Shown here: piece after piece, positions 42,133 to 54,519 of the stretch
How positions within the stretch are numbered: the stretch's first letter is position 1
Layout: each line of letters opens with the position of its first letter
Source of the DNA: Mesostigma viride
Taxonomy: Eukaryota > Streptophyta > Mesostigmatophyceae > Mesostigmatales > Mesostigmataceae
NCBI GenBank assembly: GCA_009746045.1
Contig: RPFO01000082.1
Location: 4,397,241-4,461,240, forward strand
Direction of reading: 5' to 3'
Length of the DNA stretch: 64,000 bases
The notes under the pieces: generated by a model
Database searches by the model: none
What the model saw: the letters and a program-made list of their open reading frames with translations, nothing else
Told to the model about the DNA's origin: nothing
Position numbers and translations under genes: made by a program

Positions 42133-43318
42133 ATGGAGGATGGAGCTATCAACCAACAAGCGGGCTTTATGGGCTTCGGCGGCGCGGCGCTGGGCTGGAT
42201 GGACGAGATGGACGCGATGGACGCGGTGGACGCGATGGACGCGGGGACGGCCAGGCGCTGGGAGACCAGGCTGAGGTGCCAGATAATCAGAGCCAAGGAT
42301 CGCAGGGCGGGCAGCACGCGCCAGCCGCAGATCAAGCGGCGCCTAAGCGACCAACTGTTGCTGAGGGGTACGCGGTGCTAGGCCAGTTTCAGTCCATCAA
42401 GGACAATTGGCAGCCCCGGGATGCTGAGAGGATGTTAGAGGACATGAACTTGTACACGGAGATATACAACGGTGACAAGCTTCGCATCCTGGCGTCTAGT
42501 GCCTACATACGGCAGTCGGCGAGGCGGCTGTTCAAGTTTGTTCGGGAGCGACACGCGGCGGGGGACACCTGGACGGCGTTTATGACGCGACTCAGGTCGT
42601 TCCTGAGTGACAAGAGGACCATAGATGGGTCCCACCTGAAGCAAGAATACCTGGACTACAAGCCCATCAAGGGGCAACTAGTGGTCCACGCCTTTGAAGA
42701 CTTCGTCAAGCTGAGGGAGGACGCCATGGCCAAGGGCTTCTTCGTCGCAGATCGGATGGCCATGGGCGACTTTCTCAAGTCGCTGCAACTGGATCCGGTC
42801 ACCATGGATAATGTGACCATCCACATGCGACAGGTCCATGGCTGGGCAGCCATGACGGATCAGTTGTATGAGTGTTTCAGCGGCAAGTACGTGGGGGTAA
42901 GCGCCCTCGTCAGAATGATGAGGAGGCCACTGAACCCACGGTTAAGTCCATGAGGGGATCGGGCCACGGGGGCCCAGCGTCCTCGAGAGGGCCTGAGACC
43001 TCTTCAAGGGGTCGAGGAAGGTCCAGGAGGGGGCGTGACAGAAGGGCTGGACGGGGGACCCCGCCGAAGTCGGGACATCCACAGTCCCAGTTTGACTTCA
43101 AGAGGGTGGGTGGTCCTCCCAAGGCTGGGCCCAGCAGTGGGACCTCACGGGACATCAGTCAGGTGGAATGTTATTTCTGCCAGGGGAAGGGTCACTTCAG
43201 GAATGAGTGTCCCTCGTACCTGAGGCAGGAAGGTCAGAGCAAGCCAGCTCAGGGTGGCAGCAAGGACAAGGCTGGTCCATCCCAGGACAAGGGCAAGGGC
43301 AAGGCTGCTGATCATTGA
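42133..43318 (+). pseudogene. gag: Copia-2 gag (frameshifted near the start)
   Basis: Same protein as in Copia-1. ATG 42133 reads MEDGAINQQAGFMGF, then a one-base loss at about 42175 puts the capsid part into another frame (open to 42953). The nucleocapsid frame opens at 42872 (MFQRQVRGGKRPRQNDEE), overlapping the capsid frame, and carries the CCHC knuckle CYFCQGKGHFRNEC near 43170-43211, ending at TGA 43316-43318. This copy preserves the natural capsid to nucleocapsid overlap that Copia-1 has damaged by one base. Confidence 0.8.
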
Positions 43319-46300
43319 CTTGAGCCTGCACACATCCCTGAACCCTGGAGGGTGCCCCCAGGGGTGTGTAATGAAGCTGCTAGTGACAGCAGTGAGGGGC
43401 AGCCCCATGCTCTAGTGAAAGAGCCTATTGGACACGATGGGGCAAGCTTGGTTACCACAGAGAGTATGCCAGCTGTAGCTGCAGTGGTTACTCGCCAACG
43501 TGCCCGCCATGGCGGTGCTGAGCCTGAGGTAGGACCTGGTGATGTGGACCCAGGTGGATCTCAGAAGCATTCTGACCGTGCAGGACTGGCACAGGATGGT
43601 CAGGATGAGGATAGGGCTGGAGACAGTCTGACAGGCACGACCCTGGTGCCTCCTGTACATAAGGGATCTGTACATACCTTGAGTGCTAATAATGACAATA
43701 AAAGGTTTTCTCTCTTGTATGACATTGCCTCAAGGTTGCATACCATGTTTGGCCATGCAGCTCAGTCTTTGCAAGTTGCTAGACGGCTGGGAGGAAGTGA
43801 GTTGTACTCCATCTGCCAACAGGTTGCTCAAGCTTGCAAGTGCAGGCTAGTTGCTAGAAAGCCCAAGCAGTCTCATGCCAGGACTCCTATTTTGCAGCCA
43901 GGCCATGTGCAGGTAGATATTCAGAGAATCAGGGGTTTGAAGCTGCTGGTGGCAGTGGACAGATATACCAAGTACAAGACCCTAGAGATCCTGCCTGACA
44001 TGGAGAAGCCTACATTGATTGCTGCTCTGAAGTTGACAAGGAGCAGGTACCCTGGGTTGGAGTTGTTGCAGTGTGACATTCAGTTTGAGTGCTGTGAGAA
44101 CCTGCCAGAGTTTCCAGAGTTGCTGATTACACCCAGGGAGAGCCACGGCCAGCAAGGGGTGGTGGAGAGAGCCATCCAAGAGATCAAGACTGTGCTGCTG
44201 GTGGAGAGGATTCCAAGGACGTCATCTGCCATTGTGACATCTGCATGGCTACGTTCTGTGGAGGACAGGCTGAACCTGAGGACTCCCATGTTCTTTGGTG
44301 ACATTGCCATCAATCCTCTTATGCTGCATACCAGGATGCTGCCAGCTGATGCTGAGCAGGCATGGAAGGAGAAGCTAGAGGCCAAGTTCCTCAAGCTGAG
44401 GCAGAAAGACAAGGGCTGGAGTGTCCTAGAACCTAACGTTGGACAACAGGTTGTTGTGTGGAAGGAACCAAGCTTTCCAGGGAAACGTGGCAGCTGGCAT
44501 GATGGGGTGGTGACCCGAGTAGAAGCCGCTGGCCATAAGTGCTGGGTGGCCATTGATGGCTCCCAAGCAGTGCACCGTCTGTCCTGGTCAAAGATCCGTC
44601 CCCGGGGAGGTAATCAAGGAGACCTCTTCCAGGTGCCCGCTGGTGTACAAGGCGGGGGTGACGTGGAGCTTCCTGATCAGGGTGCTACAGCTGTATCGAG
44701 CCCTCAGGGTGACCCTGGCCCGGCCCCTGGGGTACCTTCACATACGGTGGTTGGGCAAGCAGGCGGACAGGCTGCACCTCCGGAACGGCCCGACACCAGG
44801 CCTAGGGGTGTGCGTCTATCAGATATTGTACAGGCTTTGCAAAGAGCCAAGAAGGAGCCTAAGGTGTCCAAGCTTGTCCAGTTGGATGAACCTGAGGTAG
44901 CTGCCATGGAGATAGATACCAATGCACAGGTTTCTGTCATGGGACCTCAGCATACAGGAGAACTGCTGGTCGGAGAACCAAGTTGCCCCTGGGTGTCTGA
45001 TTTCAGTGGTAGGACGCATCTAAGGGTGTTGGGAGAGGTTACTGCCCCTGTCATGGGTGTGGATGTGACCTTCCTTGTCCTAGAGGACTATGATGGCCCT
45101 GTGATTTTGGGTCAGAATTTTCTGGGCAATCCTGGGATTTCTATCAGAGCTACAGCTCTGAGAAGAGATGGCTGGGGGATGATTCCCCTAGAAAATTTCA
45201 GGACAACATTTCCAGTCAGGTGCAGGGCCAAGCCGGTCAAGGGTGTAAAATGGGATGAAGGGGAGGTGCCCCCAGCGGCCAGTTTGGTGATTCCAGCTGT
45301 GTTGCACCCCAGCAGTATTGGCATAACTCACAGGAGCCTTGCTGCACACTCTCCTTTGACATATGACCAGCTGGTCCAAGAGATGAGCTCGCCTACTTTG
45401 TTTGAGGCTTGGAAGCTCGCCTTCTCCAAGGCATTGGAGGAGTGGTTGCAGTTTGAGTGTGCTGCACCAACAGACAGACGTCCCCCAGCATCAAGGAAGC
45501 TTGCTTTGAGATTTGTGCTGAAGAGGAAGGTTGTGGATGAGGTATCAGTGCCCCATGTCAGGCCTGTCCTGAATGAGTATCACGGCACGGGGAGTCTGCC
45601 AGGAGAGGAGCTATACACGCCAGGGATGCTACACGACACATGGAGAATTTTGCTATGTCTCTACGTGGGGTTGCTGAACAGGGGAGCAGCTATGTCATCA
45701 GTGCTGCTGGACTTCAAGAGGGCATTTTTAAAATCTGATCCAGAAGTGGCCAGGAGGGTGTGGAAGCAGGATGAGCCTTACTGTGTTGAGGTGCCTGCCA
45801 TCTGGAAGCTGGAGCTGCATCAACAATTCCTGGTTATTCTGAAGGGCCTGGAAGGACTCAGGTCGAGCCCAATCATCTGGAGACTCACGCTGCAGGAAGC
45901 TCTGATCAGTGAGTGTGGCTTGAGAGTGTCTTCAGTTGATCCCTGTTTGCTGCTGGCCCAATGGGAGGGTCTGCCAGTGTATGCTAGTTTGCATGGAGAT
46001 GATCTGCATTTGCTAGCCCCCACGACCTGGCTGAAGAAGTTTATTCCTGTCATCAGTGGCAAGTTTTCACTGGGCAAGGAGCTGTGGCAGGAGCCCAACA
46101 AGCCTGTAGTGTTCTGTGGAATGCAGGCTACCCTGTTCAGGAGGGACGGGGAGTGGAGTATCAGGCTTCAGGCTGGAGGAGATTATAAACAGACCATTGT
46201 GAAGGCCTTGCCAGAGAAGATCACCCAGGCTGCAGGACCTGAGTTGAGAGGCATGTGGGCCTGGTTTGCCAGCATCTGTGGTCCGTCTTTGATGGTCCAT

Positions 46301-46908
46301 AGCAGAATGCCTGATGAGGTGCTTGAGGATGAGAAGCCTCGAGTCATAGCCCGGTTGGTGGAGAGTACCCCTGATCTGATTTGTCTGGGATTGACTTTGC
46401 CCAGCCTATCACCTTGGAGATCTTTGTTGACAGTTCCATGGATGCTCGCCAGGTTACCAAGGTCAGGGGGAGATCTGCTGCTCTGTTTGCTTTTTATCAG
46501 AGCAGGGCAAGTTTGTTCAGCTGGTACAGCAGACTGCAGAAGAGGGTCTGTATCAGTTCAGATGTGGCAGAATGCAGGGCCATATGCGAGGGGATCCAGT
46601 CCAGCCTGTACATAAAGGAGTTAATGCTGGAGCTGGCTTCAGTTACCCCTTGGACCTTGCAGATGGAGACGTTGTTGCTAACAGACAGCATGGGTATGGT
46701 CCAGTTTGTTCACAAGCAGCTGGCCAGGAGCCGGGACCTGGATTATTTGTTGCTGAAGGAGTTGGCCAGTTTGGTTGACTTGAAGCATATCCCTGGCGAG
46801 GAGAACCCTGCTGATGCATTGACAAAGCTGCCACACAAGGCCCCAGCCCAGTACAATGTACTGAGGAAGCTCATGAATGCTGACTGTCAAGTCGGTCTAT
46901 CTGTCTAA
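43319..46908 (+). pseudogene. pol: Copia-2 pol (one frameshift before RNase H)
   Basis: Near-identical to Copia-1 pol through integrase, protease-like and RT domains. GATTTGTCTGGG at about 46377-46388 has three Ts where Copia-1 has four, moving the RNase H part into another frame (46381-46908). The catalytic motifs are otherwise intact. The in-frame UGA before pol is conserved. Confidence 0.88.
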
Positions 46909-47656
46909 AAGCTGAGAGCTGGGTGCTTAAGTCTCTGGATATCAGGCTGGGAGCTTGATTGTACATAATCCTGAGCACACCTTGAGGGGTGAGACATGTC
47001 TCTGGTGTGGGAATGTCTGACATTGTCTCTGATGGAGAGATGTCTATCTGGGGTTTTCATCTCAGTCTGAGGTTTCCCCAGATCTGTGGTTTGTGGGCGG
47101 GGTTCGATTCCCTGGTGCCGTCTTAAGGCGGAGTTTCACGGACTGGCTGACCCATCCACCATGCTGGTGAGGTGGCGACAGGTCCCCTGATTTTCCACGG
47201 TTGGAACGAGTATGGGAGCTTGTGTTTTGCATGTGCTTCGCGTAGATGTTGTGTCTGGTTCGATAAGGGGCAGCAGACCGGCGCCGACTCCCGTCTGGGG
47301 GTCAGCAATGTTTTCTGATGAGCTGTTGTGGGTGATCTGTGGGGTTTCGCCTAAGGTCCTGAAGGTTGTACATACTTCTCAAGTTCTTAACTGAACACCT
47401 ATGGGCTGCCACAGTTGGCCAACCTCTTGTACATGGGTAACACAACGAGCCTCCCGTGAAGGGATAGGGACTCATTGTAATTTGTTTGTGCTCCTGAGCC
47501 AGTATGGGTGCTATGTACATATAATAAGGAATCCAAGCTGACTGTCATGCCCAGCGGGTTGTGACTTGTAGTCTGGGGAGGATATCCAGTACCCATTGTG
47601 TGTGTTTGTATGTAGACTTGTGTGAGCTGCTACAGCTCAAGAAAAGAAAGGATTGG
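46909..47656 (+). other. Copia-2 3' untranslated region
   Basis: Matches Copia-1 38477-39281 without the 66-bp duplication. AAGAAAAGAAAGGA (about 47639-47652) precedes the LTR. No ORF. Confidence 0.7.
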
Positions 47657-48353
47657 AGTTAACGCCAAGCGCATTGGCGTGATCCTGATTCGGCATATCT
47701 CTGCGATTCCAGCGGCACCGGAACGAGTTCATTCCGACAAGTATCAAGAAAGTTATGGCGTTCCGACTTCCCGGTCGCGCGCGAGCGCGAGCCGGCTGTT
47801 CTTCTAAGTCGGACGTGAATATTTGCCGACGACATATGGGGTCGACAGTAATTCCTGGGCTGACAGGAATTAGGTGCTGTACCTACGACGGTATTGGATT
47901 AATACGTCGTACGCAGGAAATAGGAACCTTAACCTGTGGTCTGTTGGTACCGCAGGCTTAGTCCTGGGCTTCTAGGTGCAGATGCAATAGTCACTGTGGA
48001 CTGTGCTCTGTGGTCACTGTGCCTGTATGGCAGACCTACTGTATAGGAGCTGGGCGCTGTACAGGTAGTGAATACTGTACCGGGGGTGTTATTACTGAGC
48101 AGGCCTCCTAGGCTGCTCAGGACTAGCAAGCACAGTGCACAAGTATATAAACAATAGGCAAGTGCCAAATGGGCATCTCTTGCGAGCCCGCCTCACGTGT
48201 TGTGCCTTGACTTGGCAAGCTCGTGTACAAGCCTCAAGTGTGTGAGCGCTGTAAACATTATCCGATTTAAACAAAGCTCCGTTTCCAACCATATCACACA
48301 TTGCTGCATTGCAACCATATCCTTCACATTGCATGTGCTAAGAAAGCTTAACT
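47657..48353 (+). repeat. Copia-2 3' LTR
   Basis: 697 bp, about 99.4% identical to its 5' LTR by eye, followed by GTCGG. Confidence 0.95.
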
Positions 48354-48358
48354 GTCGG

Positions 48359-49967
48359 TGCCGACCACCTTTCTGCTGAGCTGCTGAAGACCCCTGATCT
48401 GGCGGTTAAGGATCTTCTGCTGGCGTTCTGCAACCGTGTCCTGCTCTCTGACGAGCCTCCGCCTGCTGAGTGGCAGACGGCCATCCGCGTCATGCTGTAC
48501 AAGAAGGGCTCTGCTGCTGACCCCGGCAACTACCGGGGTGTCTGCCTCCAGAGCGCCGCGCTGAAGGTCTTCATGCGCATGATGCTGCACAGGCTCCGCG
48601 CCGCGCTGGACCCACACCTGGGTGAGTCTCAGATGGGTTTCCGTCGTGGTCGTAACACTGTCATGGCTGTGTTTGTCGCGCGCCGGTTGATGGAGGAGGT
48701 GCGTCGACTCCCCCCTGACAGTTTGCCGCTGGTCTTCATTTTTGTTGACTATATCAAGGCCTTTGACACGGTTCTCTGGGAGGCTCTTTGGGCCATATCC
48801 TAGCTCTGGATCGGGTACCACCTGCGTTTATTGCTGCCATTCGCCGACTGTATGAGGGCTCAAAGGCAGTAGTGCGGACTGCGGAGGGCACCACTCCACC
48901 ATTCCCCCTTCACCACGGGGTGTGGCAAGGTTGTGTCCTGTCCCCATACCTGTTCATTATTGTCGTGGATCACGTCATGCGTCGGGCACGTGCGCGCTTT
49001 ACTGCTCTTAAGGGGTTCGAGCCAGGCTTGGACATCCTTAACGTGAAATTAGAGCACGGCGGGGTTAGACCTGGTTACCGCCTTGCCGACCTGATTTATG
49101 CGGATGATACCACCCTCATCGAGAGCCCCGCGCACATTCAGACCTGGCTGGACTGCCTGGGCCTGGAGGCGCGGGCGGTGGGGCTGGAGATTAGTGTCAA
49201 AACTGAGGCGATGGTGATAGGGGCATCCAGTAAACCACCGCTGCCGCGCCTGCTCGACGGGACGGAGGTCCCGTTCCGCGACCGCTTCAAGCTGCTGGGG
49301 AGCTGGCTTCCTGACACCGCCGACGATGTGGACACCCGCATCGGCCTTGCCTGGGCCAAGCTCCGTTCGCTCACACCTTATACTGGCGCTCGAAGGGCCT
49401 GGGCGAGCACCGCAAGCGCATGCTCTTCAAGGTCCTCGTCCTCACGGTGCTCACGTATGGCGCCGAGGCGTGGACCCTCCCACCCAAACTGGCAGCTCGG
49501 CTCGACGGCACCGTTTACAGGATGCTCCGGCAGGTCCTTAACGTAGGTTTTTCCGAGCGTCCGCGTCATCAGAGTCTTTGTATCATGGCATGCCCCGTGT
49601 TTCGGACGAGATTAGGCAGCGTAGGATAGCATTTGTAGGCCACCTTGCTCGCACCAGCCAGGTCGACACCACCCTTGCTTGGTCTGGCCGGCCCCCAGCG
49701 GCTTGGCCAGCCAGGGCGGCACATTCTGACCTGGCCTGGCCCCGCGGATATTCCCAAAAGGGTAGGGAAACCTGTCACCAACTACGTTCAGATGTTGCTG
49801 GACGACCTAGTGGTCCCAGCCCAGTTTGAGCACCGCATCCACTCTCTCTCCCGTCTTTGGACCGCCATGCAGGACAAGACGAGGTGGAAGAAGATTGTTA
49901 AGGCGCACACGCCCGACCCTGTGGGCAAGCCACCTCCCCCCAAGCGGAGGAGGCGTTTTGATGAGTA
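48359..49967 (+). pseudogene. LINE-A reverse transcriptase and C-terminal region
   Basis: RT motifs in order: YKKGSAADPGNYRGVCL, HLGESQMGFRRGRNT, FVDYIKAFDTVLW (motif A), GVWQGCVLSPYLF (motif B), LIYADDTTLIE (catalytic YADD), then VLTVLTYGAEAWTL and the tail HTPDPVGKPPPPKRRRRF ending at 49965-49967. This enzyme would copy the element's RNA at the nicked target. At least three frame changes (AT gain near 48797, near 49378, near 49560-49640) inactivate it beside the two Copia insertions. The order fits a LINE with endonuclease upstream, outside the window. Confidence 0.88.
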
Positions 49968-50190
49968 GTGTAGTTAGGATTTTCTAGATAGAATTAGGAT
50001 CGTTCGATCACGCGGCTTCCTCCACCCCATCCATCATGAAATATGTGCTACATGACCTCCCCACGGAGGCATGTTATAATTTAATTTAATTTTAATAGAT
50101 GCCCCTTTCTCAGGGCTATGTGTTACATATGCTCCCAACGGAGCTATGATTTTAATTAATTAATTAATCCATCCATCCATCCATCCATCC
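49968..50190 (+). mobile_element. LINE-A 3' UTR and tail
   Basis: Contains two related motifs, CTCCCCACGGAGGCATG and GCTCCCAACGGAGCTATG, then (TTAA)n and (CCAT)n. The tail is interrupted by the start of LINE-B. Confidence 0.8.
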
Positions 50191-50199
50191 AGCAGAAGC

Positions 50200-52157
50200 A
50201 TCCATCCATCCAGTGCCAGCAGAAGCACGACGGCAATGAGGGGGCCTGGTTCTGGTACAAGCGCCTCGGGCACCCGGACGGCCTCGGCCGGCCCCACCGC
50301 CACGACGTCCCCGGCGCCCCAGCCAAGCGGCTTCGTACCTGGGCCACGGCCACGGCCGAGGTCGTGGGGACAGCTGCGCCGCCCCCACCCCTGCTCCCAG
50401 CCGCCGCCGCCCGCCCGGCCGCCCTGGCCGGCCCCGCAGGGCCCCCGGCCCCGCCTATGTAGGTCAGCGGCGGACTACCTAGTAGTCCCCCCGCTGGTCG
50501 GCCCACTTGGCGACCCGTCTGACATGCCTCCTTTCACCTCTCGCGAGGTCACGGAGGCGGTCCAGCGCCTGCGTTATGACGCAGCCACGGCGGCTCTGAC
50601 GAGATTCCGGCCGCAGTTGTAAAACTTGCAGCCGAATTCGAGGACACAGGTGTTATGCTGCTCTTCCGGGACATCTGCAACCGCCTTCTGCTGTCGTCGC
50701 AACCACCTCCAGCGGCCTGGCAACACAGTTTTCGCACGATGCTGTACAAGAACAAGGGGTCGCCTGCCGACCCCGGCAACTACAGAGGGGTGTGCATTCA
50801 AAGTGCCCCCCTCAAGCTTCTTATGCGGCTCATCCTGAACCGCCTGCGCACGGCCCTGGACGGTCACCTCAGCGAGACTCAGCACGGCTTCCGTTCAGGT
50901 CGCAACACAGTACAGGCGCTCTTCGCTACTCGCCGACTGGTGGAGGAACTGCAACGCCTTCAGCCTGGTGAGTCCCCTTTGCACCTTGTTGTGCTGGTGG
51001 ACTTCATCAAAGCCTTCGATTCGGTTTTCTGGCCTGCGCTTTGGGACATCCTCGAGCTGTTCCGGATCCCCCGCCCCCTTATTGCTGTCATCCGCAACCT
51101 GTATGAAGGGTCCACCACTTCGGTGCGCACTTCTTACGGGACCACGCCCCCATGCCCTTTACAGAAGGGTGTGTGGCAGGGCTGCGTGCTGTCGCCCTAC
51201 CTGTTCATTATTGTTGTCGAATACGTAATGATTCAGGCGCGCAAGCGATTTGCCCGCATCGTGGGCAGGGAACCAGGAGTGCAGGTTGCTAACAAATTCT
51301 GGCATGGCGGTGCGGACACGGAGATTCGGCTAGCAGACATCATTTACGCAGACGACACCACCCTCTTTGAGGACACTGAGCACGTGCAGACATGGCTTGA
51401 CTGCCTGGCTCTCGAGGCCCGTGCAGTGGGGCTTGAGGTCAGCAAGAAGACAGAGGCCCTGGCGGTTGGGCTCACCACCTCAGCGCCGCCCCTCTATCTC
51501 CTAGACGGCTCTCGAGTCCTGTATCGGGACCGCGTTAAGCTGCTGGGCAGCCTGCTCCCTAGCTGCGAGGTGGATGTGGACCACCGCATAGATCTCCCTC
51601 GCCTGGCACGCTTTACGCCAGTACCGGGCCCTGTGGCGCAAGCCCCTGGGCAAGATCGAGAAACAGGACCTGTTCAAGGTCCTCGTCCTTCCTGTTCTCA
51701 CGTATGGCGCCGAGACGTGGACCCTCACCGCCGACCTGGCCCGCAAGCTGGACGGCGCGGTCACCAGCATGCTGCGTTCCATTTTCAGAGTAGGATATGC
51801 TGCTCATGTCCGCAATGAGGACCTGTACCAGGGCATGCCCTACATCACCAGCACAATTAAGCAACGCCACCTGCAGCTAGTAGGGCACCTAGCTCGCACC
51901 AACCAGGTAGACACCTCACGTGGCCCCCCCGCAGGACTGCGACCAGCCCAGCCTGGCCGGCACCTCCTGATCGACGTGGGCTGGGCCCAGCGATGTTAGA
52001 CGCCGCAAGGCCCGCACCTTCAAAGAACAGCTAGTAGAGGACATGGGGGCCTCTCCCCTTTCTCCTGTAGTGCACACACAGGGATTAAAAGCACTTCGGT
52101 GCTCCGTGACTCCCCAACGGGAGCACGAGTTTAATTAATTAATTAATTAATTAATTA
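50200..52157 (+). pseudogene. LINE-B, 5'-truncated, RT ORF largely open
   Basis: Begins inside the LINE-A CCAT tail, in sequence equivalent to LINE-A around WYxRLG. The main ORF 50655-51818 has YKNKGSPADPGNYRGVC, QHGFRSGRNT, LVDFIKAFDSVFW, GVWQGCVLSPYLF, IIYADDTTLFE. After a frame change near 51600 it continues LFKVLVLPVLTYGAETWTL and GHLARTNQVD. The 3' UTR (52045-52155) carries GTGCTCCGTGACTCCCCAAC and ends in (TTAA)n. It is a different subfamily from LINE-A (about 55-60% protein identity by eye). Confidence 0.87.
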
Positions 52158-53369
52158 ATCCATCCATCCATCCATCCATCCATCCATCCATCCATCCATC
52201 CATCCATCCATCCATCCATCCATCCATCCATCCATCCATCCATCCATCCATCCATCCATCCATCCATCCATCCATCCATCCATCCATCCATCCATCCATC
52301 CATCCATCCATCCATCCATCCATCCATCCATCCATCCATCCATCCATCCATCCATCCATCCATCCATCCATCCATCCATCCATCCATCCATCCATCCATC
52401 CATCCATCCATCCATCCATCCATCCATCCATCCATCCATCCATCCATCCATCCATCCATCCATCCATCCATCCATCCATCCATCCATCCATCCATCCATC
52501 CATCCATCCATCCATCCATCCATCCATCCATCCATCCATCCATCCATCCATCCATCCATCCATCCATCCATCCATCCATCCATCCATCCATCCATCCATC
52601 CATCCATCCATCCATCCATCCATCCATCCATCCATCCATCCATCCATCCATCCATCCATCCATCCATCCATCCATCCATCCATCCATCCATCCATCCATC
52701 CATCCATCCATCCATCCATCCATCCATCCATCCATCCATCCATCCATCCATCCATCCATCCATCCATCCATCCATCCATCCATCCATCCATCCATCCATC
52801 CATCCATCCATCCATCCATCCATCCATCCATCCATCCATCCATCCATCCATCCATCCATCCATCCATCCATCCATCCATCCATCCATCCATCCATCCATC
52901 CATCCATCCATCCATCCATCCATCCATCCATCCATCCATCCATCCATCCATCCATCCATCCATCCATCCATCCATCCATCCATCCATCCATCCATCCATC
53001 CATCCATCCATCCATCCATCCATCCATCCATCCATCCATCCATCCATCCATCCATCCATCCATCCATCCATCCATCCATCCATCCATCCATCCATCCATC
53101 CATCCATCCATCCATCCATCCATCCATCCATCCATCCATCCATCCATCCATCCATCCATCCATCCATCCATCCATCCATCCATCCATCCATCCATCCATC
53201 CATCCATCCATCCATCCATCCATCCATCCATCCATCCATCCATCCATCCATCCATCCATCCATCCATCCATCCATCCATCCATCCATCCATCCATCCATC
53301 CATCCATCCATCCATCCATCCATCCATCCATCCATCCATCCATCCATCCATCCATCCATCCATCCATCG
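52158..53369 (+). repeat. (CCAT)n microsatellite, about 1.2 kb
   Basis: Uninterrupted CCAT repeats after the (TTAA)n tail of LINE-B. Three overlapping minus-strand frames of about 400 residues are artefacts of a 4-bp repeat, which has no stop in three frames. Confidence 0.97.
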
Positions 53370-53710
<341 letters not shown>

Positions 53711-54087
53711 AGTGCACAGTTCAACTTGATCACTTTTTTCAAGATTGAGTTATGATAACACTTATCTTTAGTGGGACACGAGACTAAATAATTAATGAAT
53801 TAATCTTAAGTGGGAAGTCATGGAGCATAGTGATAACTATCATTCTTCTTTGCAAAGGTAGGCCCCATTCAGATATGGGTGGGTGTTCATGGTGTACAAA
53901 GTTCTTGTATTCTTATTGCTAGAAGCCACAGCAGGAGCCATGCACGTTTGGCTCAAGTAGCCCACTGGTCAAGGCTGCAGTATCTGTTAGTTGTCGTACT
54001 TCGTATAACTTCACAGTTCACAAGCAAAATACTGCAAGTCACATGCATCCCGAGCTAACTTCTTGTTGGCCACTTCGACCATCTCAC

Positions 54088-54510
54088 TCATGGCAAGGCG
54101 GCCTTGCACGTCTGCCTATTATGGCCATGTTGACGGCAGCGTCCGCACGTGACTGTGCGAACCTGTTTCCGAGTCAAGCCTTCCTCGCCAGCACTGAGGA
54201 TGCGAGGGTTTTTCTTCGCACGCTTACACGGCCGGCCTCGTTGGGCAGTTGTCGCAGGGGGGCGGAGCCCGTCCTTCGCAAGTCCCACTGTCGACACGGG
54301 AGTTAGAGGTGCTGCCGCCGTGTACGCTGCGAGCATGGCTGCTGTAGTCAACACAGGCTCCACCAGGGTAATGGGCTCGACGTGAAGGACGCGTGCCAGC
54401 CTGCATGCATGCTTGCATGGCACCCCGTAGATCTGCCACTCCCGGCACGTGCATGTCTGTGGCACTGATGGGTTTCCTTGACGACCACCTGACAAGGCGC
54501 TAAGGACCAC
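54088..54510 (-). pseudogene. MULE transposase C-terminus (SWIM and zinc knuckle)
   Basis: Minus-strand frame with CTCREWQIYGVPCKHACR, a SWIM zinc finger (CXCXnCXH), then KRGRP-like RGRPCKRAKK and CGRCRQHGHNRQTC, a CCHC knuckle. This order (SWIM, RGRP basic stretch, knuckle) is typical of Mutator-like (MuDR/FAR1-type) transposase ends. The catalytic DDE part should lie upstream on the minus strand (above 54510), but only short broken frames are seen there, so this is a fragment or a spliced gene whose other exons I cannot define. No MULE terminal repeats identified. Confidence 0.8.
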
Positions 54511-54519
54511 TCAGTAACC

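Larger units (their letters stand above)
40321..48353 (+). mobile_element. Copia-2, Copia-like LTR retrotransposon (8033 bp)
   Basis: GTCGG at 40316-40320 and 48354-48358. LTRs of 697 bp at 40321-41017 and 47657-48353 differ at about four positions, a very recent insertion. Same organisation as Copia-1 without the 31-kb insert, so it serves as the reference for the empty site. Coding lesions: one base lost near gag codon 15 (about 42175) and one T lost near 46380 in pol. Confidence 0.95.
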